A program made the translations under genes and the position numbers. From Rhodobacterales bacterium (GTDB lineage: Bacteria; Pseudomonadota; Alphaproteobacteria; Rhodobacterales; Rhodobacteraceae), in NCBI GenBank assembly GCA_025362795.1, contig JANYFE010000046.1, positions 1 through 41,760 on the forward strand: 41,760 bases of DNA, given 5' to 3'. Of the stretch, positions 33,302-40,465 are shown one piece after another (the first letter of the stretch is position 1; every line of letters starts with the position of its first letter). The notes below the pieces were generated by a model. The model worked only from the letters and a program-made list of their open reading frames with translations, did no database searches and was not told the DNA's origin.

Positions 33302-33491
33302 GCCGATTGCCTAACGCTGTCACTAAAGCCTCCTGACGCAAAACCTCACTGCGCGGACGACTCGCCGCGAATGTTCAATGACGCCGTTTCATCGGGAGGC
33401 CCCGATGAAGCATAGTAACCAGCCCGACCAGACTGTCCACAGTGATGTGGCGGGCATCGGGTACAACAACCCATCCGGCTGGCATACGCGC
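33302..33491 (-). other. 190-nt spacer with a perfect 9-bp hairpin and possible short peptides
   Basis: Between the MmgE stop and the CitE start, TTCATCGGG (33388-33396) pairs perfectly with CCCGATGAA (33401-33409) across AGGC. No T-run follows on either strand, so a simple terminator is unlikely. A minus-strand frame of 36 codons starts at 33485 (MPAGWVVVPD...) and ends at TGA 33375-33377; another starts as ATGA at 33495 on the MmgE stop. Neither is recognisable. On the plus strand an ATG at 33405 follows GGGAGG, also without recognisable product. I treat the segment as probably non-coding regulatory sequence. Confidence 0.45.
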
Positions 33492-34808
33492 TCATCCCGC
33501 CATCAGCCATTTGCCCAGATCGGACGCAGACAACGCATCTTGGTGGGCGACCACTTGCCACAGTTGGTCAGCTTCAGCGCCCAAAAGCCCCGTCGCCTTG
33601 GCGCGCAGACTGCGCTCTAGCACATCAGTGGTCAGAGGAACGGCAAGATCGTGGACGAACGGCAGCACCGTACCATCTGACAGCACAACCTCGCCCATTG
33701 CCTGCATGTCGCTGACCGTGGCGTCGCCCGTCACTGTGATCTTGCTCGCAAAGGTCGCCAAAGCCGGGTCGGCGGCCAAAGCGTCGGTATAGGTGCGGTC
33801 GGCAGAGGTCGCGATACCCGACAGCACCATGCCTGCCAGCCAATTGTAGCTGAACTTGACCTCCAGCCCGGTGCGCGGCGCTTTGATGTCACAAACCGAC
33901 AGCCAGCGCGGGCTGGTCCGCAGGTGGATCGCCGCAACCCGTTCCACGGTGACGTTATGGCCGCGCTTGGACGCCGCCAGCGCCTCGATCATCGCATGGG
34001 TGCCGTGACAGCAGGCGTGCAGTTTGTATTTGATAGCCTCGAACACAAAGGTGCCGGGCGGCGGGGCATCCCACACCCCGGCCACGGACGGCGCATCGGA
34101 ATGGGTCGCAACAAAGCCCTGCGGCCCCATCACCCCGTCATCGGCCGAGGTAAACCCCGCCCGCGCCAACCCCGCACATTCCACCCCGTTGGCAGCAGAG
34201 ATCCCGGCGTTGTAGGGCTTGCCCATCGTGCCAAACTGCGATTTCAGGCCCGAAGCGCGGGTGGCGCAAAGACCCAAAGCCGCCCGCATTTGATCACGGG
34301 TCAGGCCATACAGCCGCCCCGCCGCAATCGTGGCTCCAAAGGCACCCGCCGTGGCGGTCTGGTGAAAGCCTCGGTTGTAATGCACCGACCCCAGCACCAT
34401 GCCCAGCCGGACCGACGCCTCCGCCCCGATCAAAAACGCATCCGCTACCGCAGCCGCACTCGCCCCAACCTCCTCCGCCACCGCCAAAGCAGCAGGATAA
34501 ATCCCGACCGAGAGGTGGCCGACATGGCCGAAATGGGTGTCGTCGTAGTCCAATGCATGGCTCGTGGCCCCATTGACCAAAGCCGCCGCCCGTGCCGGAG
34601 CCTGACCACCGCCAAAGATCGAGGCCACGGGCCGTCCGCCCTCTGCCGCCACATAGTCGCGCAAAATGCCGGCTAAGGGCTCGCCCACCCCGGCGCGGCC
34701 ACAGACCATCCAGTCAAACAGCGAAAACCGCGCCATTGTTCTTGCGCTGGCGGGAATTTCCGCCGTGGGCAAAGCAGCAAGGTCAAGCAGCCGCGCAAGG
34801 GTCGTCAT
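33492..34808 (-). CDS. MmgE/PrpD family protein
   Basis: A 438-residue member of the MmgE/PrpD family, which includes 2-methylcitrate dehydratase, cis-aconitate decarboxylase and iminodisuccinate epimerase. SLFDWMVCGRAG, SHALDYDDTHFGHVGHLSVG (conserved Asp/His active-site region), GLCATRASGLKSQFGTM and ACCHGTHAMIEAL are present. ATG at 34808 begins the homology. It follows the amidase after 86 nt and precedes the CitE-like gene. An acid dehydration, hydration or epimerisation step in the same pathway is likely; the exact reaction cannot be chosen. Confidence 0.88.
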   Translation of the reverse strand: MTTLARLLDLAALPTAEIPASARTMARFSLFDWMVCGRAGVGEPLAGILRDYVAAEGGRPVASIFGGGQAPARAAALVNGATSHALDYDDTHFGHVGHLSVGIYPAALAVAEEVGASAAAVADAFLIGAEASVRLGMVLGSVHYNRGFHQTATAGAFGATIAAGRLYGLTRDQMRAALGLCATRASGLKSQFGTMGKPYNAGISAANGVECAGLARAGFTSADDGVMGPQGFVATHSDAPSVAGVWDAPPPGTFVFEAIKYKLHACCHGTHAMIEALAASKRGHNVTVERVAAIHLRTSPRWLSVCDIKAPRTGLEVKFSYNWLAGMVLSGIATSADRTYTDALAADPALATFASKITVTGDATVSDMQAMGEVVLSDGTVLPFVHDLAVPLTTDVLERSLRAKATGLLGAEADQLWQVVAHQDALSASDLGKWLMAG

Positions 34809-34838
34809 GTTTGCATCTCTCCACAGAAGTTTGGCACG

Positions 34839-34868
34839 CCCGTCCCCTGTTGTGAACAGGAGCACGGG
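34839..34868 (-). repeat. hairpin in the amidase-MmgE intercistronic gap
   Basis: CCTGTT (34846-34851) and AACAGG (34855-34860) form a perfect 6-bp stem with a GTG loop, extended by an outer CCCGT/ACGGG stem at 34839-34843 and 34864-34868. It lies in the 86-nt gap of block D and could modulate relative expression of the two genes. No T-run is present. Confidence 0.4.
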
Positions 34869-34894
34869 ATTGGTCCACCCGATACCGCCGCACC

Positions 34895-36298
34895 TTACAG
34901 ATATGCGGCCTGCATAGTGTGCAATGCAATCCCGCCCAAGTGGCGGTCATTCTCGGCCGCAACGCCAAGGATCGTCGCCTCGTCCATGGCTTTGGCGACG
35001 ACCTGCAATCCCACCGGGTGGCCCGCCGTAGTCATCCCAATCGGCAAGGACGCCGCAGGTTGGCCGGTGAGGTTGAACGGATAGGTGAATGTGGCCCAAG
35101 ACACAATCGTCCGCTCCGCCAGGCTCGGCGGCACATCTACACCAACGTCAACCGAGGCGACCGGCAGCGCAGGGGTGACAAGCAGGTCGTAGGGCTCCAT
35201 CATCTGCCTGACTTTTTCGCGGAACTCATAGCGACGGAAGACGGATTCGTAGTAGGTCCGCAAATCCTGCGCCACCGCAGCCTGCAAGACCTGCAGCACG
35301 GCAGGGTCCAGCATTTCCGGCGCATCCTCAAGTGCGGCGCGCAGACGGATGGCGACCCCAGCGTAAAACTCTGCCGTCCACATCTCGATGGGGTCATCAA
35401 AGCAGGGATCGATCTGATCGACGTGGTGGCCGACGTCTTGCATCGCCTGAACCGCCCGCGCGGTGATCGCCGCCACTTCAGGATCAACCCGCCCATAGCC
35501 CAGCGTCGGGCTGAACGCGATGCGAAGCCGCGAACCTTGCATCAGGGCTGCCTGAAAATCCGGCATTGGCCCAGCTACCGAAAACGGGTCACGCGGTTCA
35601 AATCCCGCGATCACCGACAAGACCGCAGCCGCATCCGCAGCCGTCCGGGTCAGCGGCCCGACATGCGCCAAGGTCGGTGTGGCCGAGGTCGGAAACACCG
35701 GAACCCGGCCAAACTGCGCTTTGATACCGTAAAGCCCGCTCAGCGCTGCCGGAATCCGCAAAGACCCGCCACCATCAGTGCCCAAGGCATAGGGCACCAA
35801 CCCGCAGGCCACCATCGCGGCAGCCCCCGCACTGGACCCGCCGGGGGTCTTGGACAAATCCCACGGGTTGCGCGTGATGCCGGTCAACGGACTGTCGCCG
35901 ACGCCTTTGCAGCCAAACTCACTGGTGGTGGACTTGCCTAGGATGACCGCCCCTGCCGCGCGCAGACGCTCGACTGAGGGCGCATCCCGGGCCACGGGCG
36001 TGGCACTGGTGGTGCGCGACCCAAAGCGTTGCGGCATCCCCGCCACCGCGATCAGGTCTTTTATCGAGGTTGGGATTCCGTCCAGCGGGCCAAGCAACCC
36101 GCCCTGCATCATCCGCGCCTCCGCCGCTGTAGCCTGCACCTGCGCGCCCCCAAGATCAAGGTGGGCGAACATGTTCAACATCGGCTCGAACATCTCCAAC
36201 CGGCGGATGACATCGGCCAAAACCTCGGTCGGAGAAAACGCGCGGCGGCGAAAGCCTTCGGACAGATCCGCGATTGTAGCGAAGGCAAAGCCTGACAT
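34895..36298 (-). CDS. amidase-signature family amidase, second copy
   Basis: A 467-residue amidase. Lys80 is in GIPTSIKDLIAVAG, the cis-Ser is in TPGGSSAGAAA (Ser155/156) and the nucleophile is Ser179 in GTDGGGSLR, completing the Ser-cisSer-Lys triad. It is clearly different from the amidase at 3630-4979. It starts 13 nt after the cyclase gene and is probably co-transcribed. The start ATG at 36298 begins the homology. Substrate unknown; a monoamide product of the cyclase or HyuAB reaction is plausible. Confidence 0.9.
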   Translation of the reverse strand: MSGFAFATIADLSEGFRRRAFSPTEVLADVIRRLEMFEPMLNMFAHLDLGGAQVQATAAEARMMQGGLLGPLDGIPTSIKDLIAVAGMPQRFGSRTTSATPVARDAPSVERLRAAGAVILGKSTTSEFGCKGVGDSPLTGITRNPWDLSKTPGGSSAGAAAMVACGLVPYALGTDGGGSLRIPAALSGLYGIKAQFGRVPVFPTSATPTLAHVGPLTRTAADAAAVLSVIAGFEPRDPFSVAGPMPDFQAALMQGSRLRIAFSPTLGYGRVDPEVAAITARAVQAMQDVGHHVDQIDPCFDDPIEMWTAEFYAGVAIRLRAALEDAPEMLDPAVLQVLQAAVAQDLRTYYESVFRRYEFREKVRQMMEPYDLLVTPALPVASVDVGVDVPPSLAERTIVSWATFTYPFNLTGQPAASLPIGMTTAGHPVGLQVVAKAMDEATILGVAAENDRHLGGIALHTMQAAYL

Positions 36299-36311
36299 CC
36301 CGAACCCGCCC

Positions 36312-37016
36312 CTATGCGTCGATGACCGCGACCGCCCGAACCGGCGAGCCCGAGCCACCCTTGAACTTGATCGGCAGGCCGATGAATTCAAACTCTCCCA
36401 GACCCACCAAGCTTTCCAGATTGACCAGCCATTCGAAGTGCGAAATCCCAAGGTCGCGGCACAGGCGGTGTTGGGCGAACAGGTTGTCGCTGGGCTTGTC
36501 GGTGGACGGCCCCTCTACCCCGTGCATCCGCGAGCCGTGGTCGTACAGCCATTGCGTCGCCCCCACCGTCAGACCCGGATTGCCCCAGACAATCTGCTTG
36601 CGGTCGCCCCAATTGCGGGCATGAAACCCGGTGCACAACAGGACGATATGACCATCGACCGTCACCCCGCTGGCCGCTTCGGCAGATGTCATGTGGTCGG
36701 CGGTGATATCTTCAAGATCGGCGATGTGGCGCAGGTCAAGGCAGACGGCTTTGCCCATGAACAAATCCAGCGGCATCTGATCGACCGACAGACCTTTGGG
36801 GTTCACATGCAGGAAGGCATCCACATGGGTGCCAACATGATCCAGCATACCGATGTAGTTGGTCTGAAAGGTCATCGGGTCTTCCGGCACACCAAGACCG
36901 AATGACAACGTAGATTCGTGGCTCAGCGCCTTCAGATACACCGGGCTTTGAAACATCTTGTGGGCGGGCATGTTGTCTTCAATGGTCAGGCTCAGGTCGA
37001 TGATGCGGCGGGCCAT
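36312..37016 (-). CDS. metal-dependent cyclase-family hydrolase (kynurenine formamidase-like)
   Basis: A 234-residue protein of the cyclase family (PF04199). The metal motif HxxxHxDxxxH is HVGTHVDAFLH at residues 60-70, and IDLSLTIEDNMPAHKMF is the N-terminal motif. Characterised relatives include bacterial kynurenine formamidase KynB and isatin hydrolase, both Mn/Zn enzymes cleaving N-formyl or cyclic amides. No kyn genes are nearby, so a lactam or cyclic-imide opening role is as likely (inference). First gene of block D, divergent from the LysR gene at 37217. A longer start at 37130 would reach into the control region; ATG at 37016 begins the homology. Confidence 0.87.
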   Translation of the reverse strand: MARRIIDLSLTIEDNMPAHKMFQSPVYLKALSHESTLSFGLGVPEDPMTFQTNYIGMLDHVGTHVDAFLHVNPKGLSVDQMPLDLFMGKAVCLDLRHIADLEDITADHMTSAEAASGVTVDGHIVLLCTGFHARNWGDRKQIVWGNPGLTVGATQWLYDHGSRMHGVEGPSTDKPSDNLFAQHRLCRDLGISHFEWLVNLESLVGLGEFEFIGLPIKFKGGSGSPVRAVAVIDA

Positions 37017-37216
37017 GGGAATACCTTTCTGGGCTAGGCGAAACCTCGGCAGCGGCTTGGCTGTGGGTGCCTGGCGGTTGGAACTGGTGTCTTTCAAATC
37101 AATGCTGATGAAAGAGGTGCCACTTGACAATCCGTTAAAAACGGAAGGGAGCTATAGATTGAATTGATGGATGGCGCGCGCATCTGACCGTATGCCCGCA
37201 GAATGGCCCCGAAAAC
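37017..37216. promoter_or_regulatory. divergent control region between the cyclase operon and LysR gene
   Basis: The 200-bp gap contains an AT-rich core. TCCGTT-aaa-AACGGA (37131-37145) is a perfect 6-bp inverted repeat and a good LysR operator candidate. TTGACA at 37124-37129 (plus strand) abuts it, with TATAGA at 37153-37158, but the 23-nt spacing is too long for an unaided sigma-70 promoter. That would fit a promoter needing LysR activation or a different start. The adjacent LysR protein is the likely binder. Confidence 0.55.
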
Positions 37217-38155
37217 ATGGAACTGCGCGACCTTCATGCCCTGATTGCCATCGCTGAAACCGGCAGCCTGTCAGCCGCCGCGCGCACGCTGCGGCTGACT
37301 CAACCGGCGCTGACGGCGTCCTTGCAGCGGCTGGAGGTGGCTGTCGGTGTGGGGTTGGTCACGCGTCATTCACGGGGCGCGGTCCTGACGGAAGAAGGGC
37401 AGTATGTCCTGCAAAAGGCGCGCGACGTAGTGCACGATGTCGGCCAGATCGCGCGGCTTCACGACTCGCTGGCGCAGGAACCTGCGGGTGAGGTCCGTCT
37501 TGGACTTCCGACGACCGTTGCGGGCGGACTGATCCCGGAACTGATCCCTTTGATGCAGGCGCGACACCCTCAAATACGGCTGCACGTCGTCGAAGCAATG
37601 AGCGGTGTGCTGCACGAGCAGTTACAGCTTGGAAGGTTGGACCTTGCCGTCCTGTTTGACAGCGCCCCCTCGGCGGACATGCGATGCACGCCACTGCTGA
37701 CCGAGACCCTTTATCTGCTGGTGCCAAGAAAACACCCTATGGCTAGGCTTCCCGCTGTTGATCTGGTTCGGGTCGCGGCTCTGTCGCTGGTGCTGCCAGG
37801 AGTGGCAAACTCGATCCGCAAACACATTGAAGTGGCCTGCCTTGCAAAAGGTCTGGCGCTGACTGTACTGGCCGATGTGGATAGTTTGCCAGGCATTCTT
37901 GGTTTGGTACGCGCAGGCTATTGCACGGTGCTGCCGAAATATCTTGCCAAGGGTGAAATTGCCGCCGGACATATGGTGGCGGTGGCCATAGAAAACCCGA
38001 CGCTGCACTGGATGCTGCACCTTGCAACGCGACGCGACGCCCCGCGTCCGCGGGCCAGCAAGGCGACGGGCAAGCTGATCCACGCAGCCTGCGCCAATCT
38101 GGTCATGCGTGGCGATTGGGCCGCCGAAATCAGCACAGGTCAGGGCCTGGCGTGA
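37217..38155 (+). CDS. LysR-family transcriptional regulator (block D)
   Basis: A 312-residue LysR regulator. The N-terminal helix-turn-helix is MELRDLHALIAIAETGSLSA ... LTQPALTASLQRLEVAVGVGL, followed by the effector domain VRLGLPTTVAGGLIPELI and LGRLDLAVLFDS. It is divergent from the cyclase-amidase-MmgE-CitE block, the classical arrangement for a LysR protein regulating its neighbour. ATG at 37217 begins the homology. It is the last catabolic-region gene before the non-coding border and prophage. Confidence 0.93.
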   Translation: MELRDLHALIAIAETGSLSAAARTLRLTQPALTASLQRLEVAVGVGLVTRHSRGAVLTEEGQYVLQKARDVVHDVGQIARLHDSLAQEPAGEVRLGLPTTVAGGLIPELIPLMQARHPQIRLHVVEAMSGVLHEQLQLGRLDLAVLFDSAPSADMRCTPLLTETLYLLVPRKHPMARLPAVDLVRVAALSLVLPGVANSIRKHIEVACLAKGLALTVLADVDSLPGILGLVRAGYCTVLPKYLAKGEIAAGHMVAVAIENPTLHWMLHLATRRDAPRPRASKATGKLIHAACANLVMRGDWAAEISTGQGLA

Positions 38156-38380
38156 CCTCATTCAGCACCGGGCCCCAAGCCTTTGCGTCAGAACCCAGGG
38201 CCACTTCGCCCCAGACGCTCAACACGTTTAAAGCCCGACCCTGCGCTTTTCGGTGGCAATCAAGTTCACAGTTTAGGCTTTCAATTCCAGCACAACGCCG
38301 TAGACAGAGGTGGTTCGGCAAATCTGAACAGGTGCGGGTCATGCGGGTTTTCCTGTTGCAGGATGGGCGTAGCTTACGGG

Positions 38381-38507
38381 CTGGACTCCGGATGTGGAAT
38401 CCACGTTGGATTTCACTGGCCTCCGGAGTCCAGGGTATCCACCCAGGAGTCCAGCAGACAATCTATTGTTATTGCATTGTTATTTGTGGTTCAGGGGTGG
38501 ATTCCAC
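38381..38507. repeat. cluster of TGGAnTCCA palindromic sites
   Basis: Within 127 bp there are two perfect GTGGAwTCCAC palindromes (38394-38404, 38497-38507), a 12-bp perfect inverted pair (38381-38392 with 38422-38433) and AGGAGTCCAG at 38445-38454, all built on TGGAnTCCA. Such a cluster suggests a dimeric DNA-binding protein, for example a phage repressor, excisionase or recombinase arm site. The binder is unknown. Confidence 0.6.
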
Positions 38508-38751
38508 GCGGGGTGGCTTCCCAAAAAAATCGCTCTGACGCTGGCGATATGCCGCGCCTCGCCCCCCAGCATACGTTTTCGGCCCGAAAGGAACCGGAAA
38601 ACAATGGGTTAGGGTTTCTGCTCAGTCCCGTCTGCTCACCGGATGATCCGGAAAAACTGTCGCTGCCCTCGCACCCCGTCAACCGCCTGCCGCTCGCCTT
38701 TCGAACCGTCTGGACCCCGATCTGGATTCCGGTTCGGACTCTGGGGTCCAC

Positions 38752-38782
38752 CACGGCATCCATTCGAGGAATGAATGCCGTG
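38752..38782. repeat. 14-bp stem-loop in the prophage border region
   Basis: The arms CACGGCATCCATTC (38752-38765) and GAATGAATGCCGTG (38769-38782) pair with a single mismatch around a 3-base loop (GAG). It lies about 90 nt downstream of the last prophage gene (stop at 38874, minus strand). It could serve as a transcript end, but no T-run follows, so the role is open. Confidence 0.5.
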
Positions 38783-38873
38783 TGACCGTTTCGCACACCA
38801 TTCCGAGCATATGAAATTCATACGCTTCTGGACGGAGATTGTCTTGCCTTCCGATGTACACCAGAAAATTTCC

Positions 38874-39320
38874 TCACAGGACGATTGTTCTTGACAGCCG
38901 ATTGGCGTTTTCAATGACGAACTGTTGCGAGCGTCGGGCCGACGGCACGCGACCGTTCAGCCGCCAGGTGATCACCGCGAGGCCGTATTGCCAGCGCTTG
39001 CTCGCCGCGGTGCGCGACAAGCCGAACTGCCAGCAGATCGGCTTCCACGCCATCCCGTCGGCACGCGCCCATACGAGGCGTGCATCCGCAGGCTCCAGCC
39101 AGCGCAGCCACAACATCGCTTCCTCGGCTTGCGTGATCGCCCGTGGGCTGGGCCTTGGCCGCCGCATCTGCGGTTGCTGACCAACCTTGTCGGCGAAGCT
39201 GTAGAGATACTCGGGCCAGGCGTTGAAGTAGCCCTGCGGCATCACGCCCGGCATCTGGCGCATTACGCCCGCCGCAAGCTCCAGTCGGTCCTGCACCTGC
39301 GTTGTCGTCCAGTCAGCCAT
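38874..39320 (-). CDS. DUF6362-family prophage protein
   Basis: A 148-residue protein recognised by its pattern: WTTTQVQDRLELAAGVMRQM, GYFNAWPEYLYSFADKVGQQ, PSPRAITQAEEAMLWLRWL, then ARLVWARADGMAWKPICWQF and KRWQYGLAVITWRLNGR. This matches proteins of the DUF6362 family common in alphaproteobacterial prophages. The C-terminal half looks like a helix-turn-helix (WKPICWQFGLSRTAASKRW), so a DNA-binding or terminase-small-subunit-like role is possible. It overlaps the small upstream gene by 8 bp. Confidence 0.8.
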   Translation of the reverse strand: MADWTTTQVQDRLELAAGVMRQMPGVMPQGYFNAWPEYLYSFADKVGQQPQMRRPRPSPRAITQAEEAMLWLRWLEPADARLVWARADGMAWKPICWQFGLSRTAASKRWQYGLAVITWRLNGRVPSARRSQQFVIENANRLSRTIVL

Positions 39321-39513
39321 GGCGCACCGCCTGCCCAGCCGGGCGTTTGCCGTAGAGTTTCTCGCCAAGCTGGCGGATGAGCTCCCGCTCCGGCCAGGTC
39401 AGGCGGCGATCATCGATGGCAACGGCCAGCACGCCCTGTTCCGTCCAGCCGTCCCGCTTGACCTGATCGGGATCCCGGCGCTGACCGCCATAACCTCGGG
39501 GATGCCACATCAT
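39313..39513 (-). CDS. small prophage protein of unknown function
   Basis: A 66-residue basic protein (MMWHPRGYGGQRRDPDQVKR...) that I do not recognise. It starts at ATGATG, where the TGA stop of the RuvC-like gene overlaps the start, and its end overlaps the DUF6362 gene by 8 bp, so it is clearly part of a co-translated phage operon. The segment LTWPERELIRQLGEKLYGKR looks helical. No further function can be given. Confidence 0.65.
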   Translation of the reverse strand: MMWHPRGYGGQRRDPDQVKRDGWTEQGVLAVAIDDRRLTWPERELIRQLGEKLYGKRPAGQAVRHG

Positions 39514-40046
39514 GCGACACCTCCGTTCGTTTCCAGCGCCCAGAGCAGGATGGCGATGGCATCGGCTTCGTTGTCATCGGCAGGGCTGAAGCCCCGCCCA
39601 CGCGCCGCCGTGATCATCGCTTCCTTCGGCGCGTTGCCCTTGCCGGTGGCGTGGCGCTTGATGGTGCCGACCGGCACGCCCTGATAGGGCACGCCCCGCA
39701 ACTCGGCCCATGCGGTCAGCGTGGCCATCAGGCCGCCATAGACATGGGCAGCATCGGTGCCCGCGTGGCGCCGGACCTCCTCGAACCAGATCGCGTTGAT
39801 GGGACCAGCCAACCGGTCGATCTCGCTAAGCCAGTTGGTAAAGCGCAGATAGCGCATGCCGCCACCGTCGAAGCGGCCGGGACGAAAACTGGCGGTGCCA
39901 CTGGTGATCAGCCCATCGAAACCTCGGATGGCCCAGCCGGTGGTGGTGCCGAGGTCCAGCGCGAGAATGGTGCGGCCGGTTTCGCACGCCGCAGGCAAGA
40001 CGGCTCTTGCGCCGATGCCTGTGGTGATCAGAGTCGGGTCAGCCAT
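39510..40046 (-). CDS. phage RuvC-like Holliday junction resolvase
   Basis: A 178-residue RNase H-fold nuclease of the RuvC/YqgF-like type found in phages. LALDLGTTTGWAIRG gives the first catalytic Asp31, IWFEEVRRH the acidic second position, and ADDNEADAIAILLW the C-terminal acidic pair. KRHATGKGNAPK is the conserved basic motif. It would resolve branched DNA during phage replication or recombination. ATG at 40046 begins the homology, with GGAGACCACCC upstream; the frame is open to 40100 without homology. Confidence 0.88.
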   Translation of the reverse strand: MADPTLITTGIGARAVLPAACETGRTILALDLGTTTGWAIRGFDGLITSGTASFRPGRFDGGGMRYLRFTNWLSEIDRLAGPINAIWFEEVRRHAGTDAAHVYGGLMATLTAWAELRGVPYQGVPVGTIKRHATGKGNAPKEAMITAARGRGFSPADDNEADAIAILLWALETNGGVA

Positions 40047-40096
40047 GGGTGGTCTCCTTTTCGGGTGGGATGGCTCAGGGTGGAAGGCGACGGCGA

Positions 40097-40465
40097 TCAT
40101 GTTCTTGGCGGAGCGGGTCGCCGTCGTTGGATTGAGGTCAGACCCAAACTTTGGTCCGGGAAGATTGCCCAGGGGTAGGTGGTGACCCTCCCGCGCTTAG
40201 CGGGGAGGTCACCTACCCCTTTAGGGGTACTCAGTGACAAATCTGAAATCTGGCACAACTCACTGAAACTGTTGGCGAAATCCAGATTTGTGTTCAGATT
40301 TGGCATGACCCCCAGACAAATCTGGATTTGACCCGTCAACTCTATGAAATCATGCGAAAAATTCCAGATTTCAGATTTCTGGCAGATTTCAGATTTGGCA
40401 AAATCTGGCCAGATTTGGCTCCGGATGGTCCAGATTTGGCTCGCCATTTTCGGCTGTCCGGTCAT
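40097..40465 (-). CDS. possible repeat-containing prophage protein, unknown function
   Basis: A 122-codon frame whose ATG overlaps the stop of the upstream ATPase gene as ATGA (40462-40465), with GGGAGA a few bases upstream, which supports real translation. The product would contain recurring SQIW/SEIW/QIQIC units encoded by the CAGATTT repeat array (40239-40437), then a basic proline-rich tail. I do not recognise the protein. Against coding: the composition is AT-rich and low complexity, and the repeats occur in both orientations, as expected for a DNA element. A mix of both is possible. Confidence 0.4.
   Translation of the reverse strand: MTGQPKMASQIWTIRSQIWPDFAKSEICQKSEIWNFSHDFIELTGQIQICLGVMPNLNTNLDFANSFSELCQISDLSLSTPKGVGDLPAKRGRVTTYPWAIFPDQSLGLTSIQRRRPAPPRT
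40172..40219. repeat. imperfect 48-bp inverted repeat
   Basis: GGGGTAGGTG (40172-40181) is perfectly complementary to CACCTACCCC (40210-40219), and the inner CCCGC/GCGGG arms (40190-40194, 40200-40204) close around GCTTA. The whole forms a long cruciform or RNA hairpin immediately beside the CAGATTT array. It could be part of a phage origin or a transcript-processing site. Confidence 0.55.
40239..40437. repeat. array of twelve CAGATTT/AAATCTG heptamers
   Basis: CAGATTT or its complement occurs at 40239, 40246, 40283, 40295, 40318, 40365, 40372, 40383, 40390, 40401, 40410 and 40431, that is twelve times in 199 bp on both strands, some in adjacent pairs. Chance expectation for one heptamer in this length is far below one. 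The array lies between a replicative-type ATPase gene and a RuvC-like gene. Iteron-like origin or a regulator-binding array are the main readings; a repeat-coding gene is the alternative. Confidence 0.7.

Larger units (their letters stand above)
38156..38873. other. 718-bp region without convincing genes, rich in palindromes
   Basis: No open frame here looks coding. The segment holds a family of TGGAnTCC sites: CTGGACTCCGGA (38381-38392) and its perfect inverse TCCGGAGTCCAG (38422-38433), GTGGAATCCAC (38394-38404), GTGGATTCCAC (38497-38507), AGGAGTCCAG (38445-38454), and TGGATTCC near 38723. CGAACCG/CGGTTCG (38702-38708, 38730-38736) and TGGACCCC/GGGGTCCA (38711-38718, 38743-38750) are interleaved inverted repeats. 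CACGGCATCCATTC (38752-38765) faces GAATGAATGCCGTG (38769-38782), a stem with one mismatch. This is the border between catabolic genes and prophage genes. No tRNA or attachment core is recognised. Confidence 0.6.

Noticed and set aside
36312-37016. Kynurenine formamidase of a tryptophan degradation operon
   Set aside because: The metal motif fits the family but no kynA, kynU or other tryptophan catabolism genes are in the window, so only the family is called.
38752-38782. Rho-independent terminator of the prophage operon
   Set aside because: The stem is strong but no T-run follows on either strand, so only a stem-loop is claimed.
38156-38873. tRNA gene or phage attachment core at the border
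   Set aside because: I looked for a cloverleaf and for a tRNA 3' end and found none; an attachment site cannot be shown without the other end of the element.
40239-40437. CRISPR array
   Set aside because: Repeats are only 7 bp, irregularly spaced and in both orientations, with no constant repeat-spacer length and no cas genes.
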